Origin: a virus
Direction: 5' to 3' (one strand)
IMG/VR virus record: IMGVR_UViG_3300028837_000592
Location: 1-39,744 of that record
DNA length: 39,744 nucleotides
Part shown: positions 21,887-30,648 of the stretch, piece by piece
Numbering within the stretch: the stretch's first letter is position 1
Layout of the letters: the number at the start of each line of letters is the position of its first letter
The notes under the pieces: generated by a model
Database searches by the model: none
Told to the model about the DNA's origin: nothing
What the model saw: the letters and a program-made list of their open reading frames with translations, nothing else
Position numbers and translations under genes: made by a program

Positions 21887-23184
21887 AAACACTACCTATT
21901 GCGGCCTACGCTTATGTTGGAGACAAAGAAGATCCAAAGACTTGGAAGCTCCCTCTTTGGGGGGAGAAGGGCTTATGTGAGGTTAAGTGCCTAGAAGCAC
22001 TATCACAACTCAAAGAGTCTGAAATACCTAAAACGGACATACCCTCGGTATGGTCTAAGATTTGTAATGGGCTGAAGAAGCGGGGTGTTGATTTGAAAGA
22101 AGTGAAGGGTGGTGTTGCCAACTTCTCTCTTACAGACATACAGATCAAAGAAGTAGTAGAAGAGGTTGATAAGTTTACGGCCCATGTTATTGTCATCAGG
22201 TCTGGGTTTAATGAGGGCAATCGCCGTCATTACCCAAAAGAAGTGCTCGCCCGTGATTATAAAATTTTTGAGGATGCGAAAGTATTCCGTAACCATCAAA
22301 CAGTAGAGGAAGAAGAAAAGAGACCTGAAGGTGCAATAGAAAACTGGGTAGGTACTCTTTGCAATGTGTCGTTCAACGAAGTAGAAGAGTATGTCGAGGG
22401 TGATATTATTGTCCATGATTCTGGGATGCGGACATTATTGACCAACTTAAAAGAAACTAAGATGCTTGACCAAATGGGCATTAGTATTCGTGCCGTAGGA
22501 CAAGCCATGCGGAAGGTCGTCGAGGGTGTTAGTACCTTTGTTGTAGAATCCTTCCAAAAATGCCGTAGTGTTGATTTCGTTACGGAACCAGGTGCCGGAG
22601 GCCGTGTATTACTATATGAATCACTGGTTGAAAGCAAAAGTATGAAGTTGAAAGAACAGGAGGATGGTACTATGGAGGAAGAACTCCAAGCAAAAATTGC
22701 CGAGCTTGAAGCTGTAATAGTGGCACTCCAAGAAGAGAACGCTCAGTTGAAGGCGGCAAAAGGTAATGGGGATGATCCCCCAGATATAGAAGCAGTAGAG
22801 AAGGCTGTTGATGAAGCTATTCGTGAAGTTAAGGAGATTCGTAAGATTAACTCCAAAAAGAATTTCCGTATCGCTTTACAAGAAGCACTTCAAGACTCAG
22901 ACCTTCCTAAAGCAGCACAGAAGAAACTTTTGGAGGCTACTCAAAGAGAGGTAGACACAAAAAGGATTAAGTCCCTTGTTGAGGCTGAGGAAAAATATAT
23001 CCTGTTGTTGCAGGAAGGTGCGAATGTGAATGGACTTGGTTTAAGCAAGGGCAAAGAACACTTCAAGAAAGCAAACGAATTGATCCTGGATCTTATTGAG
23101 TCCGCGAAACAGGACTATATGAGTGATGGAGATAACGAAGCTACGGCACTGAAACGGGCGAAAGCCTTCTTCGGGCGTGTGTAG
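21883..23184 (+). CDS. Prohead protease fused to scaffold domain
   Basis: The protein has 433 residues. Residues about 1-85 (A-Y-A-Y-V-G-D-K-E-D-P-K-T-W-K-L-P) match a domain often found at the start of Mu-like head proteases. Residues about 95-262 (H-V-I-V-I-R-S-G-F-N-E-G-N-R-R-H-Y-P-K-E-V-L) match a capsid maturation protease. Residues from about 264 form a long charged coiled coil (E-E-E-L-Q-A-K-I-A-E-L-E) typical of scaffolds. An internal start at 22672 would release the scaffold separately. The catalytic residues are not assigned with confidence. Confidence 0.78.
   Translation: MKTLPIAAYAYVGDKEDPKTWKLPLWGEKGLCEVKCLEALSQLKESEIPKTDIPSVWSKICNGLKKRGVDLKEVKGGVANFSLTDIQIKEVVEEVDKFTAHVIVIRSGFNEGNRRHYPKEVLARDYKIFEDAKVFRNHQTVEEEEKRPEGAIENWVGTLCNVSFNEVEEYVEGDIIVHDSGMRTLLTNLKETKMLDQMGISIRAVGQAMRKVVEGVSTFVVESFQKCRSVDFVTEPGAGGRVLLYESLVESKSMKLKEQEDGTMEEELQAKIAELEAVIVALQEENAQLKAAKGNGDDPPDIEAVEKAVDEAIREVKEIRKINSKKNFRIALQEALQDSDLPKAAQKKLLEATQREVDTKRIKSLVEAEEKYILLLQEGANVNGLGLSKGKEHFKKANELILDLIESAKQDYMSDGDNEATALKRAKAFFGRV
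22672..23184 (+). CDS. Nested in-frame scaffold protein (170 residues)
   Basis: ATG 22672 is in frame with the protease gene and has a perfect AGGAGG at 22658-22663, eight bases upstream. The product is the coiled-coil scaffold alone. This is the arrangement of lambda C/Nu3, where a scaffold is made in excess from a start inside the protease gene. The in-frame start and ribosome site are seen directly; the function is inferred from family precedent. Confidence 0.65.
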   Translation: MEEELQAKIAELEAVIVALQEENAQLKAAKGNGDDPPDIEAVEKAVDEAIREVKEIRKINSKKNFRIALQEALQDSDLPKAAQKKLLEATQREVDTKRIKSLVEAEEKYILLLQEGANVNGLGLSKGKEHFKKANELILDLIESAKQDYMSDGDNEATALKRAKAFFGRV

Positions 23185-23202
23185 TAAAGGAGTAATTACA
23201 CT

Positions 23203-24177
23203 ATGGCTAACACACATTATCGTGATGGGTACCAAGTGGCGGAGAACATGCCCGCGGGTACTGAATTAAGTGCGAGTGACGGAGGACGGGTAGTTGACGC
23301 TCTTGAGAGTAATATTACTCACCCAACACACTCAGACGGTTTTGCTGATAAGGGAGATGTATGCCTTGTTGGTAATCTTGTAGGCGTTGCCCGTTCTGGG
23401 GCGAACGCTGCTACACAAACCATCCCCATTGATACCGCTGGTATTTGGGTCTTGTCCGCTGAAGCAGTAGACGACTCTGGAAACTCTGCTATTGCTATGG
23501 GTGATGTTATTACTGTTGAGGCTGCAACCGCACTTCTCAGTAAGAAAGGAAATCCAGACACCCAGAAGCCTTTTGGTATTGCGCTTAGTACCCTCACAGG
23601 AGGGACTACTGGTGTGATCGCTGTATGGGTGAATGGGACAGTTGCTGGTGTTATCCAAGGCTCTGCGATTACACCTATCTCATTCTTTGATGGAAGAGTT
23701 TGGGATAATTTGGCAGCACTCTTGCCCGCTGCGGCAGCAAACGACGACTTGGGTTTGATTGTAGGAACATTTCTTACCGATGCACCTACAATCCAGGGGT
23801 CGGACGTTGGTGCAACAACAGCAACACAAAAGGCTCGTTTCCAACGACCGCTCCCAAGTGGTTACATTGCAGGAGAATCTGTAGTGTTACGCCTCAATGC
23901 GAACGCTCTTACTACCGTCGCGGATGATGATATTGAAGTAGACATACAGGCAGTAGAGCCCAATGCCCCTACAGTTGATATTTGTGCGACTGCAATCCAG
24001 AGTATCAATAGTCTAGTAGCAGATGATTATGATTTTGTATTAACACCAACTAACCTTGTAGCTGGGGACTTGATTGATATCGTAGTAACAATCGTAGCTA
24101 CAGATGCAGGTAACGCGGGTGCTGGTATTGCAGGAGTAATCAACAACATGGCGCTTTTACTTTCCGAAGCGGCTTAA
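23203..24177 (+). CDS. DUF2190-type capsid decoration protein with extra C-terminal domain
   Basis: The protein has 324 residues. Residues about 50-150 (V-G-V-A-R-S-G-A-N-A-A-T, D-T-A-G-I-W-V-L-S-A-E-A, G-D-V-I-T-V-E) match DUF2190, a small beta-barrel family found just upstream of major capsid genes and thought to decorate capsids. The C-terminal half (about 160-324) is a separate beta-rich domain with repeated V-A-D-D segments. DUF2190 proteins are usually about 110-130 residues, so this is an extended version, perhaps presenting an extra domain on the head surface. Confidence 0.7.
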   Translation: MANTHYRDGYQVAENMPAGTELSASDGGRVVDALESNITHPTHSDGFADKGDVCLVGNLVGVARSGANAATQTIPIDTAGIWVLSAEAVDDSGNSAIAMGDVITVEAATALLSKKGNPDTQKPFGIALSTLTGGTTGVIAVWVNGTVAGVIQGSAITPISFFDGRVWDNLAALLPAAAANDDLGLIVGTFLTDAPTIQGSDVGATTATQKARFQRPLPSGYIAGESVVLRLNANALTTVADDDIEVDIQAVEPNAPTVDICATAIQSINSLVADDYDFVLTPTNLVAGDLIDIVVTIVATDAGNAGAGIAGVINNMALLLSEAA

Positions 24178-24187
24178 GGAGTAGAAT

Positions 24188-25384
24188 ATGAGTAAGCAGT
24201 TAGAAACACTTGGACTCCTTGAAAAGGGAGATTTCGCAGGGCTTATGAACCTGCGTTCAAATAGGACCAATCCACAACACGAGAAATTGATCTTTAGTAC
24301 AAAACGGTTTATTGAGGGCCGACATCCGGAAACGGGCGAGATGATTCCCACTAAGACATGGGAGTATTTGATGAGTTCTTTCATGGATGGCGAAGCGAGC
24401 TTTGCTGCTACTATAGGGATGCGAGAAGCTGTCGGTAACGATAACTTCCCGCTTCTGTTTGGTACAGCGTTGGATCGTATTCTCCGCGAACGCTACAAAG
24501 TAGCAAAGGCGGAGCTTCGCAAGATTTGTAAGGTTCGTCCAGTCCGTGATTTCCGTCAAGTAGCTGCCTATCGTGTTGAGGGTCTTACTGGGCCAATGCA
24601 ACGAAAGACGGGTGAGGGCGGGTATAAGGCGGATAACGTAATGCCCGCTAGTGAAGATACGTGGAAGTTAGATGTCTATGGCAAGGTTGTAGATGTTGAC
24701 TGGCAGACGTATTGGAACGATGACCTCAACGTACTTGATGAGATTCCGGCTCGTCTAGCGGACTCAGCCATGAACACGGAGAATCGTCTTATCACAGAGC
24801 AGATCGCGGAAGATGGTGGACCTATTGCGGCTAATTTTGAATTGGCTATTGGTACTGCTCAACTAAGTATGCCTGCTTTGCAGAGTGCTATTGAGCAAAT
24901 GATTTCGCTGAAGCTGGACACGACGAATGGAGAAATACCTATTACGTCCACCCCACGTTTTCTCATGATCCCTCCCCAGCTTTCGCTAGAAGCAAAGAAG
25001 ATCCTCAATAGTCCAACCGTTCTCTATGCTGCTACGGCATTGAGTGCAGTTCCACTACCTATGATCAATGTACTCAACGACGTAGGTATTGAGCCTATCG
25101 TTAATCCTTGGCTTCCAATTATTGACCCCACGAACGGCGCGACGGCTTGGTATCTATTCAGCGATCCTAACGACCTACCGTTCATTGAATTGGGTTTGTT
25201 ACGCGGCCAAGAGGAGCCTCAATTGTTTATGCGGGCTCCGGACACTGTACGAGCGAATGGTGGTTCTCTTAGTCCTATGGACGGTAGCTTTGATTTTGAC
25301 AAGATCAGTTACAAGGTGCGCCAACCTTTGCAGGCTACTCCTATTGCGCCTAAAGGCGCATATGGTTCTGACGGTTCTGCGTAA
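24188..25384 (+). CDS. Major capsid protein
   Basis: This 398-residue protein directly follows the protease, scaffold and decoration genes. It has an HK97-like course: a helical N-arm, a long central helix region (R-L-I-T-E-Q-I-A-E-D-G-G) and a strand-rich C-terminal half. Strong AAGGAG precedes ATG 24188. The style is nearest to Mu gpT-like capsids, in keeping with the Mu F-like and Mu-protease-like neighbours. The assignment is mostly from order and length. Confidence 0.8.
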   Translation: MSKQLETLGLLEKGDFAGLMNLRSNRTNPQHEKLIFSTKRFIEGRHPETGEMIPTKTWEYLMSSFMDGEASFAATIGMREAVGNDNFPLLFGTALDRILRERYKVAKAELRKICKVRPVRDFRQVAAYRVEGLTGPMQRKTGEGGYKADNVMPASEDTWKLDVYGKVVDVDWQTYWNDDLNVLDEIPARLADSAMNTENRLITEQIAEDGGPIAANFELAIGTAQLSMPALQSAIEQMISLKLDTTNGEIPITSTPRFLMIPPQLSLEAKKILNSPTVLYAATALSAVPLPMINVLNDVGIEPIVNPWLPIIDPTNGATAWYLFSDPNDLPFIELGLLRGQEEPQLFMRAPDTVRANGGSLSPMDGSFDFDKISYKVRQPLQATPIAPKGAYGSDGSA

Positions 25385-25405
25385 GTAGAACAAGTTGAAC
25401 GACTA

Positions 25406-25445
25406 CTGGCGGAGGTTAGTAGCAATAAGCGAAAGCCTCCGTCAG
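25406..25445 (+). other. Hairpin after the major capsid gene
   Basis: CTGGCGGAGG at 25406-25415 pairs over all ten bases (one G-T wobble) with CCTCCGTCAG at 25436-25445, around a 20-base loop. There is no T tract. It may protect the upstream mRNA or mark a processing point, raising capsid output relative to downstream genes. Confidence 0.6.
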
Positions 25446-25461
25446 GATTAAGGAGGAAGAA

Positions 25462-25764
25462 ATGTCCAAGATAGTTAAGCATATCACAGAGAGCGTTCAA
25501 GTACATGACGGTCCCGCGGTTCTTCGTACTCTAGGATTAAGTAAACATGGATCTGTTGCAGGTTCACTAGAGGTATATGATGGTTTGGATGATCAGGGCA
25601 CTCTTCTAGCTGTAGTAGATGCTCCAAGTGATCCTACATATTGTCTTCCCTATATTTGTGCTTTACAAGATGTTCCAATTACTATTGGTATCTACATTAA
25701 GGCAGTAGATAGTGCGGCTGGTTTCTCTGCTACTGTAGTTTATGAGGGGATTAGTGATGAATGA
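25462..25764 (+). CDS. Small virion-region protein, paralogue A (100 residues)
   Basis: This is a beta-rich protein with V-Q-V-H-D-G-P-A-V-L-R-T-L, G-S-L-E-V-Y-D-G and a closing G-I-Y-I-K-A-V, F-S-A-T-V-V-Y-E. The same pattern recurs in the next gene, so the two are tandem paralogues. Placed between capsid and connector genes, it is probably a capsid accessory or minor head protein. AAGGAGG precedes ATG 25462. Confidence 0.6.
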   Translation: MSKIVKHITESVQVHDGPAVLRTLGLSKHGSVAGSLEVYDGLDDQGTLLAVVDAPSDPTYCLPYICALQDVPITIGIYIKAVDSAAGFSATVVYEGISDE

Positions 25765-26062
25765 ATTTGGAAGTAGTTTTGTCCATCTTAATAATGCGGA
25801 TACAGTTATCCTCAAAGACGCAACAGTTCTTCGTCGTGTTATAACCAACAAGTCTGCTGTTGTGACAGGTTTGCTCAATATCCGTAATGGGGTAGAAGTA
25901 ACTGACCCACTCATTGCTTCTATTCGTATACCTACTGCGGCGCTTACAGCAAATTCGCGGAATGGTAGCGTCAAGGAGTTTAATGCAAAATGTCCAAATG
26001 GCCTTCATCTTAGCTTTGCGGGCTCTATAACAGGGAACTCCATAACGGTGATCTATGACTGA
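25757..26062 (+). CDS. Small virion-region protein, paralogue B (101 residues)
   Basis: It aligns with the preceding protein: V-I-L-K-D-A-T-V-L-R-R-V, G-L-L-N-I-R-N-G, and a closing G-L-H-L-S-F-A-G-S-I-T-G-N-S-I-T-V-I-Y. I choose ATG 25757 because GAGGGG lies about eight bases upstream; the frame from 25742 lies inside paralogue A. It overlaps both neighbours slightly. A capsid or neck accessory role is inferred. Confidence 0.6.
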   Translation: MNEFGSSFVHLNNADTVILKDATVLRRVITNKSAVVTGLLNIRNGVEVTDPLIASIRIPTAALTANSRNGSVKEFNAKCPNGLHLSFAGSITGNSITVIYD

Positions 26063-26435
26063 CCTAGACACAGTTAGGCTCCTAATACAAGACACGGAAC
26101 CTCACTCTACCGGAGTAGAGGGTGAGCCAGACGAGTATTGGTTCACTGATGAACAGATCAACAGAGTTTTTGCGCTTAAGAATAATGATCTGCTTCTTAC
26201 TGCCGCTTCCTGCCTGAGGATACTAGCTGCGGATGTAGCTAAGGTGGCGAAGGGTCAAAGTGGGGGGCAATTTAGCTCTAGTAAGGACGCTATTCATAGA
26301 GCACTGTTAGAGAGTGCAAAGCAGTATGAAGAAGAGAGTTGTATTCTGCCCGCCTCTGCCGTAGTAGAGCACAGAGTATATCCATGGTTACCTTTCAATA
26401 GGTACTATGGAACTCAAACACCGTTAAGGAGTTAA
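26055..26435 (+). CDS. Head-tail connector (adaptor) protein
   Basis: The 126 residues begin D-L-D-T-V-R-L-L-I-Q-D-T, then W-F-T-D-E-Q-I-N-R-V-F-A-L with N-D-L-L-L-T-A-A and a helix A-A-D-V-A-K-V-A. This is the familiar opening of gp6/gp15-type adaptors that bind the portal in siphoviruses. The position after the capsid genes fits. Confidence 0.78.
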   Translation: MTDLDTVRLLIQDTEPHSTGVEGEPDEYWFTDEQINRVFALKNNDLLLTAASCLRILAADVAKVAKGQSGGQFSSSKDAIHRALLESAKQYEEESCILPASAVVEHRVYPWLPFNRYYGTQTPLRS

Positions 26436-26437
26436 TC

Positions 26438-26704
26438 ATGTCGAGGAATTGGGGTGGGCCGTTATTAGACCCGGTGTCTGCTAGAAATTGGGACACTTTG
26501 GATTTACATAATCTTGTGTACATTCCAGCAAAAAGGACTATTCCAGTTAAGCATGATGATGAAGCTGGAAGTTATACAGAGAGTCCGGGATCTGTTACAG
26601 ATATTGAAGTAGCAATGAGCTACTTTGGGAAAAAGACATCAATCGTAGTAAAGGAAGAGACTGAGATTAAGATTGGTGATTTTGTTTTGGTACCAGTACA
26701 ATAG
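26438..26704 (+). CDS. Hypothetical neck-region protein (88 residues)
   Basis: Not recognised by motif. The C-terminal half (T-S-I-V-V-K-E-E-T-E-I-K-I-G-D-F-V-L-V) is a small beta barrel-like stretch. By gene order it could be the head-closure (stopper) protein, which often follows the adaptor, but no stopper signature is visible. AAGGAG lies upstream of ATG 26438. Confidence 0.55.
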   Translation: MSRNWGGPLLDPVSARNWDTLDLHNLVYIPAKRTIPVKHDDEAGSYTESPGSVTDIEVAMSYFGKKTSIVVKEETEIKIGDFVLVPVQ

Positions 26705-26722
26705 AAAAGGAGATTAGATACA

Positions 26723-27148
26723 ATGGCAAAAGAACTTGAACTAAACGAAGAAGCGGCGAATGCTTCAACAGATAACATTGTGGATCTTTTAGATGCACAA
26801 GACCCAACTAAGGGTCAGATAGCTTTAGTGAATGCGGCAGGGAATGTCCTTGGGCATGCAGATTTGAACCTACCCGCCTTTGGTGATGCTTCTGGGGGTA
26901 TTGCGGCGTTTAATGACACTCCGACTGATGTTATTATTTCAATCACGATTGATGGGACGATCACAGGGTGCTATTTCTATGATGGTTCTGTTTCTATTGT
27001 GGATGGAAGTGCTGCTCCTGCCGGTTGGGTTTGGAAGGGTAGTGTTGGGACAACTTCGGAATTTGACATGACGGTATCTAATACTGTCGTAACTGACGGT
27101 GATAATGTGGACCCCTCTTCAGGGACATTTACGACGCCGCTCGTGTAA
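26723..27148 (+). CDS. Hypothetical virion protein (141 residues)
   Basis: This is an acidic, beta-rich protein with small residues, holding K-G-Q-I-A-L-V-N-A-A-G-N-V-L-G and a T-I-D-G-T-I-T-G-C-Y-F-Y-D-G strand pair. It looks like an exposed structural domain of a fibre or decoration protein. AAGGAG precedes ATG 26723. No family assigned. Confidence 0.55.
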   Translation: MAKELELNEEAANASTDNIVDLLDAQDPTKGQIALVNAAGNVLGHADLNLPAFGDASGGIAAFNDTPTDVIISITIDGTITGCYFYDGSVSIVDGSAAPAGWVWKGSVGTTSEFDMTVSNTVVTDGDNVDPSSGTFTTPLV

Positions 27149-27158
27149 GAGGTGTGTA

Positions 27159-28847
27159 ATGAAGAAACTCGGATATGTATTTGCAGCCCTGCTGCTCTTC
27201 CCAGCAATAGTGGTAGCACAAACTACTTTTCATCAAGCGGCTAATGGTGTTATTGGTGAGCTTTATTCTAATATTGATGACTCTGTTATTCTAATCCCAG
27301 TAAAGGATGATAGAGAAGCTCTTTGGCCTGAAGACTTTCCATATTATGCTACTATTTCTGGTATAGAGATTGTTAGTGTAGTAGGTAAAGGTGATGATGA
27401 TGAAGAAGATGGACAGTTTGAACTGACTGTAGAACGTGGGCAAGACGATACTGGTGCATTGCCACATTTTATTAACGCAACTATCCGTATGGACTTGTCG
27501 GCTGGATACATATCCGAGATACAAAGTGCAGTAAACGAGATGGAAGGGGGTATTGGAACAAATCCATTCTCTATTGGAGAAGATGATATTACTTCTGGAA
27601 GAATGCAAGTGTATGGAGCAGATACAAGTTCTAGTGGGCTATCATCATTCAGAATGTTCTATCCCGGAGATGATGATGCAAGTGATACAAATAATTGGTT
27701 GAATATGTGTGCCTGTGGTGCTTCTTTGGGTGGGGAATTTGTTGATGAGCTTGGAATTAACTATCTTGGTATAACAGGTAATGAAACTTACCTAAATAAT
27801 CTCACTTGGGTGTGGGCGAATAATGGCACTTATACTATAGGATACAACAATAGTACAATGACCCAAGCTGCGATTACTATGGGACACAATTCCAGCTCTG
27901 CACTTCTTGGTATAGGAACGACAAATCCACAGTATATAGGGCATGTAGTCAACGAGACGAATGCTGCTGGCAATCCTAACAAAGGGCTCTGTATTGGACA
28001 GTATGCAAGCTACGGTCTTGGATCTATACTCTACTTTGAGAAGGCGCGAGGTACACTAGCTTCCCCACTAATTGTAGCAGATACTGGAACAATTGGTTCT
28101 TGTTTTGCTAGACCATATGATGGGGTTAAGTATTTGAATACGGCAGGTTTTGGTTTTGTTATAAATGGTATTCCAGACGAGGATGACGTTGCGGTAGATG
28201 TTGTCTTTAGTACAGACCCTACTGGTCTTAGTTCTATTGTAGGGGGTCAGAAATTGCGGCTTAAGGGTGGAGTCCCTGGGGCAAGTGTTTGGTATTATGA
28301 TGACTCGAATTTTCTGGACTTTACAATATCAAACGGTGGAGATTTAACGTTAGCTCCATCTGGTGGGGATATGGATATAACTGGAACCGCAACGGTTAGT
28401 AGTATTTTCACTGCGAATGATGCAAACAATATTATAAGAATCGGCGGAGGGTGCAATATGGGCGCCCCCCCCGTAATTGGTGATGTTCAAGCAAATGATG
28501 TTTATACAGATGATTTAGAAGTAGAACAGGTTTTTTCAACATCTGCACAAATAATAATCACAATTGATGATACTACTCCGGATGTGTCTGGGGGTAATGT
28601 TTTTGTGATACCTACAACATGGACAATAGCTACAGATGTTACTAGTTTCGACAACGGAGTTCTTAACCAGGAAATCACTGTTGTTTTTGGAGTAGGATCC
28701 GATACTGATTTTGAAATTACAGAGAGCCCAAATATTCAATTGGAAGCCCCCGGAACCAATTGGAATCCTGGGGTTGCTGGCGATCTAATTAAATTTCAAA
28801 ATTTTGGTAGTAGTCTTTGGTATGAGACAACGAGAAGTAATAAATAA
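27159..28847 (+). CDS. Fibre-like protein with a Sec signal peptide
   Basis: The 562 residues start at ATG 27159 after AGAGGTG. The first 20 (K-K-L-G-Y-V-F-A-A-L-L-L-F-P-A-I-V-V-A-Q) are a textbook signal peptide with an A-x-A-like cleavage site. The rest is rich in D, G, S and T and in beta strands. Fibre-like segments include G-D-L-T-L-A-P-S-G-G-D-M-D-I-T-G and a C-terminal domain ending W-Y-E-T-T-R. A signal peptide on a fibre-like protein in a head-tail operon is unexpected. It may be exported, or the hydrophobic start may anchor it in the particle. Codon context matches its neighbours. Confidence 0.6.
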   Translation: MKKLGYVFAALLLFPAIVVAQTTFHQAANGVIGELYSNIDDSVILIPVKDDREALWPEDFPYYATISGIEIVSVVGKGDDDEEDGQFELTVERGQDDTGALPHFINATIRMDLSAGYISEIQSAVNEMEGGIGTNPFSIGEDDITSGRMQVYGADTSSSGLSSFRMFYPGDDDASDTNNWLNMCACGASLGGEFVDELGINYLGITGNETYLNNLTWVWANNGTYTIGYNNSTMTQAAITMGHNSSSALLGIGTTNPQYIGHVVNETNAAGNPNKGLCIGQYASYGLGSILYFEKARGTLASPLIVADTGTIGSCFARPYDGVKYLNTAGFGFVINGIPDEDDVAVDVVFSTDPTGLSSIVGGQKLRLKGGVPGASVWYYDDSNFLDFTISNGGDLTLAPSGGDMDITGTATVSSIFTANDANNIIRIGGGCNMGAPPVIGDVQANDVYTDDLEVEQVFSTSAQIIITIDDTTPDVSGGNVFVIPTTWTIATDVTSFDNGVLNQEITVVFGVGSDTDFEITESPNIQLEAPGTNWNPGVAGDLIKFQNFGSSLWYETTRSNK

Positions 28848-30109
28848 TGGCTACATATACAGCACAATTCAATCTTGAGATAAGCCATCATGTGATGCAG
28901 CTTACGGATAGAACTATTGGTGCTCAAATATCCTTCTCGTGTCCAAGTCACAAAATGTCTCTTCTTACTCGTACACCTGGGGAAGCGCTTCATACTGGCG
29001 AAGACCTTATTGGGGACGGACAGTTTGGTCTAAGTAGGCGTGAGATTATTGCCACGTTTGATTTAGAATGCCCCAGGCATGAAATGACGCTGGCTTCTAA
29101 GGGTATTGACCTTTCTACCTTTGGGTTTATCACATCACACGAACTATCTGTATTAGCTAGTAGGTACTTAGCTGCATCTTTTGATATGGGAATTATCTCT
29201 ACTCATGAAATGACTCTAATAGTGAATGTCATACGGGCTGTACTATTTGACTTCGAGATTAGTCACGGGATGAGAATGCAGGCCAACGTCATCCGTACAG
29301 CGTCTTTCGACTTTGAAGTGTCCCATGAGACGAGTTTAGAAGCTGGTGTTACTGACTATATACCTGCTACATTTGATTTTGAATGCCAGAAACACGAACA
29401 ACAGTTCTCCGCGGATATAAAAGAAACACTGACAGCCGCTTTCGCATTTGAAACACCTAAATGTGCGATATCTCTAAAAGCAAAAGTCCATAAGACTATT
29501 ACAGCATCATTCGACTTTGAAACTTTCCATGAGTTAACGGCGGGTGTAGAAACCTACGAAACGATTGAAGCAACATTTGACATGGTGGCTCCAAAACACG
29601 AAATGGAAACCACAACGATAACATTCCGCACTATCACAGCCACTTTCGCATACGGAGCGCCTCACGAAATGTCTATGGATGCAATAAAGAGCATTCCTGC
29701 GGCGTTCGACTTCATAATAGATAGAGAGGTGGCTCTTGATGGACAGAAGGTAGTATTCACGTCCTTTGCATTTGAGAGAGACCACGAGTTAGGTATTACA
29801 GCGATCAGGATTGTACCTGCCACATTTGACTTTGAAGTAAGACATGAAACGGATTTTGTTACGAGTAGAATCTTGGACGCTATAACAGACTTCGTTATAT
29901 CCAATGAGCTGTCTATTGCGGCAGGTAAGAGATATGACGCCTCATTCAACTTTGAAGTACCTAAGCATGAAATATACTTTGATGGGTTTGTACCTGTTGA
30001 TGGGTACTTATGGTATAGAGTTATAGATGTAACACTAGTGCAAGGTAATCCACTCAAAGTCATAGACCTTGAAGGAGTGAACGCGCCGTTTGTGAGGGAT
30101 GGGCTATGA
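28847..30109 (+). CDS. Repeat protein: about 17 copies of an FDFE..HE unit
   Basis: This 420-residue protein is composed almost wholly of diverged units of 18-23 residues. Typical examples are A-T-F-D-F-E-V-R-H-E-T-D-F-V-T-S-R-I-L and A-S-F-D-F-E-V-S-H-E-T-S-L-E-A-G. The core is A-[TS]-F-[DA]-F-E-x-x-H-E, followed by alternating hydrophobics, which suggests two strands per unit and a beta-solenoid or beta-sheet array. About 17 units can be counted between residues 5 and 385; only the last 35 residues differ. It lies between the fibre-like gene and the tail-completion genes and overlaps both. It is probably an elongated virion appendage. No known family recognised. Confidence 0.75.
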   Translation: MATYTAQFNLEISHHVMQLTDRTIGAQISFSCPSHKMSLLTRTPGEALHTGEDLIGDGQFGLSRREIIATFDLECPRHEMTLASKGIDLSTFGFITSHELSVLASRYLAASFDMGIISTHEMTLIVNVIRAVLFDFEISHGMRMQANVIRTASFDFEVSHETSLEAGVTDYIPATFDFECQKHEQQFSADIKETLTAAFAFETPKCAISLKAKVHKTITASFDFETFHELTAGVETYETIEATFDMVAPKHEMETTTITFRTITATFAYGAPHEMSMDAIKSIPAAFDFIIDREVALDGQKVVFTSFAFERDHELGITAIRIVPATFDFEVRHETDFVTSRILDAITDFVISNELSIAAGKRYDASFNFEVPKHEIYFDGFVPVDGYLWYRVIDVTLVQGNPLKVIDLEGVNAPFVRDGL

Positions 30110-30648
30110 GAATAGAAGCGAAAGCCAAAATCCCACGAGAGTCTTTAGTCCTAATAAGGAACTTCTCTGTTAATGTACTATCTAGGGGTGCTATGGATGG
30201 TCTTGAAGAATGGGCGGAAGAAGTCGTTCGTACTTCTAGCAGAAGCCAAAAACAGGCTCCGAAACCCAGAGTTCCCTCCCCGCCAGGAACACCCCCGAAT
30301 AGGCAAAGCGGCAGACTAGCTACAACTATGAAAGTGAGAAGGACACCGCGAGTCATTAGGATAGATATGCCATTCTATGGATCTATTCATGAGAGTGGTG
30401 GATCAAAACATCCAGCGCGACCCTTTATAAGACCCGCAGAGCATAAACACGAAGGTGATTTACTGCAACGCATTGAAAACAGTATGAAAAACGCGGACCA
30501 AAAGACGCCTCTCGTGCTTGGGGCTCAGCGTGCCTATCCTACTGCTAAGGAAAGTGGTTTAGATCAAACATTAACAAATATGGTAAAGAAGTTAGGGACT
30601 AAAGTGCAGGTACGATCATTGAAGAAACAATGGGGAGCGAATTTTTAA
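30106..30648 (+). CDS. HK97 gp10-like neck/tail protein
   Basis: The 180 residues include P-P-G-T-P-P-N-R-Q-S-G-R-L and F-Y-G-S-I-H-E-S-G-G-S with A-R-P-F-I-R-P-A. These two signatures identify HK97 gp10-type proteins of the head-tail joining region. It lies directly before the tail-completion gene, as usual. Confidence 0.85.
   Translation: MRIEAKAKIPRESLVLIRNFSVNVLSRGAMDGLEEWAEEVVRTSSRSQKQAPKPRVPSPPGTPPNRQSGRLATTMKVRRTPRVIRIDMPFYGSIHESGGSKHPARPFIRPAEHKHEGDLLQRIENSMKNADQKTPLVLGAQRAYPTAKESGLDQTLTNMVKKLGTKVQVRSLKKQWGANF

Noticed and set aside
29662-30063. Minus-strand 133-residue reading frame
   Set aside because: It is a shadow of the repeat-protein gene, with no ribosome site and no protein-like motifs; all real genes are on the + strand.
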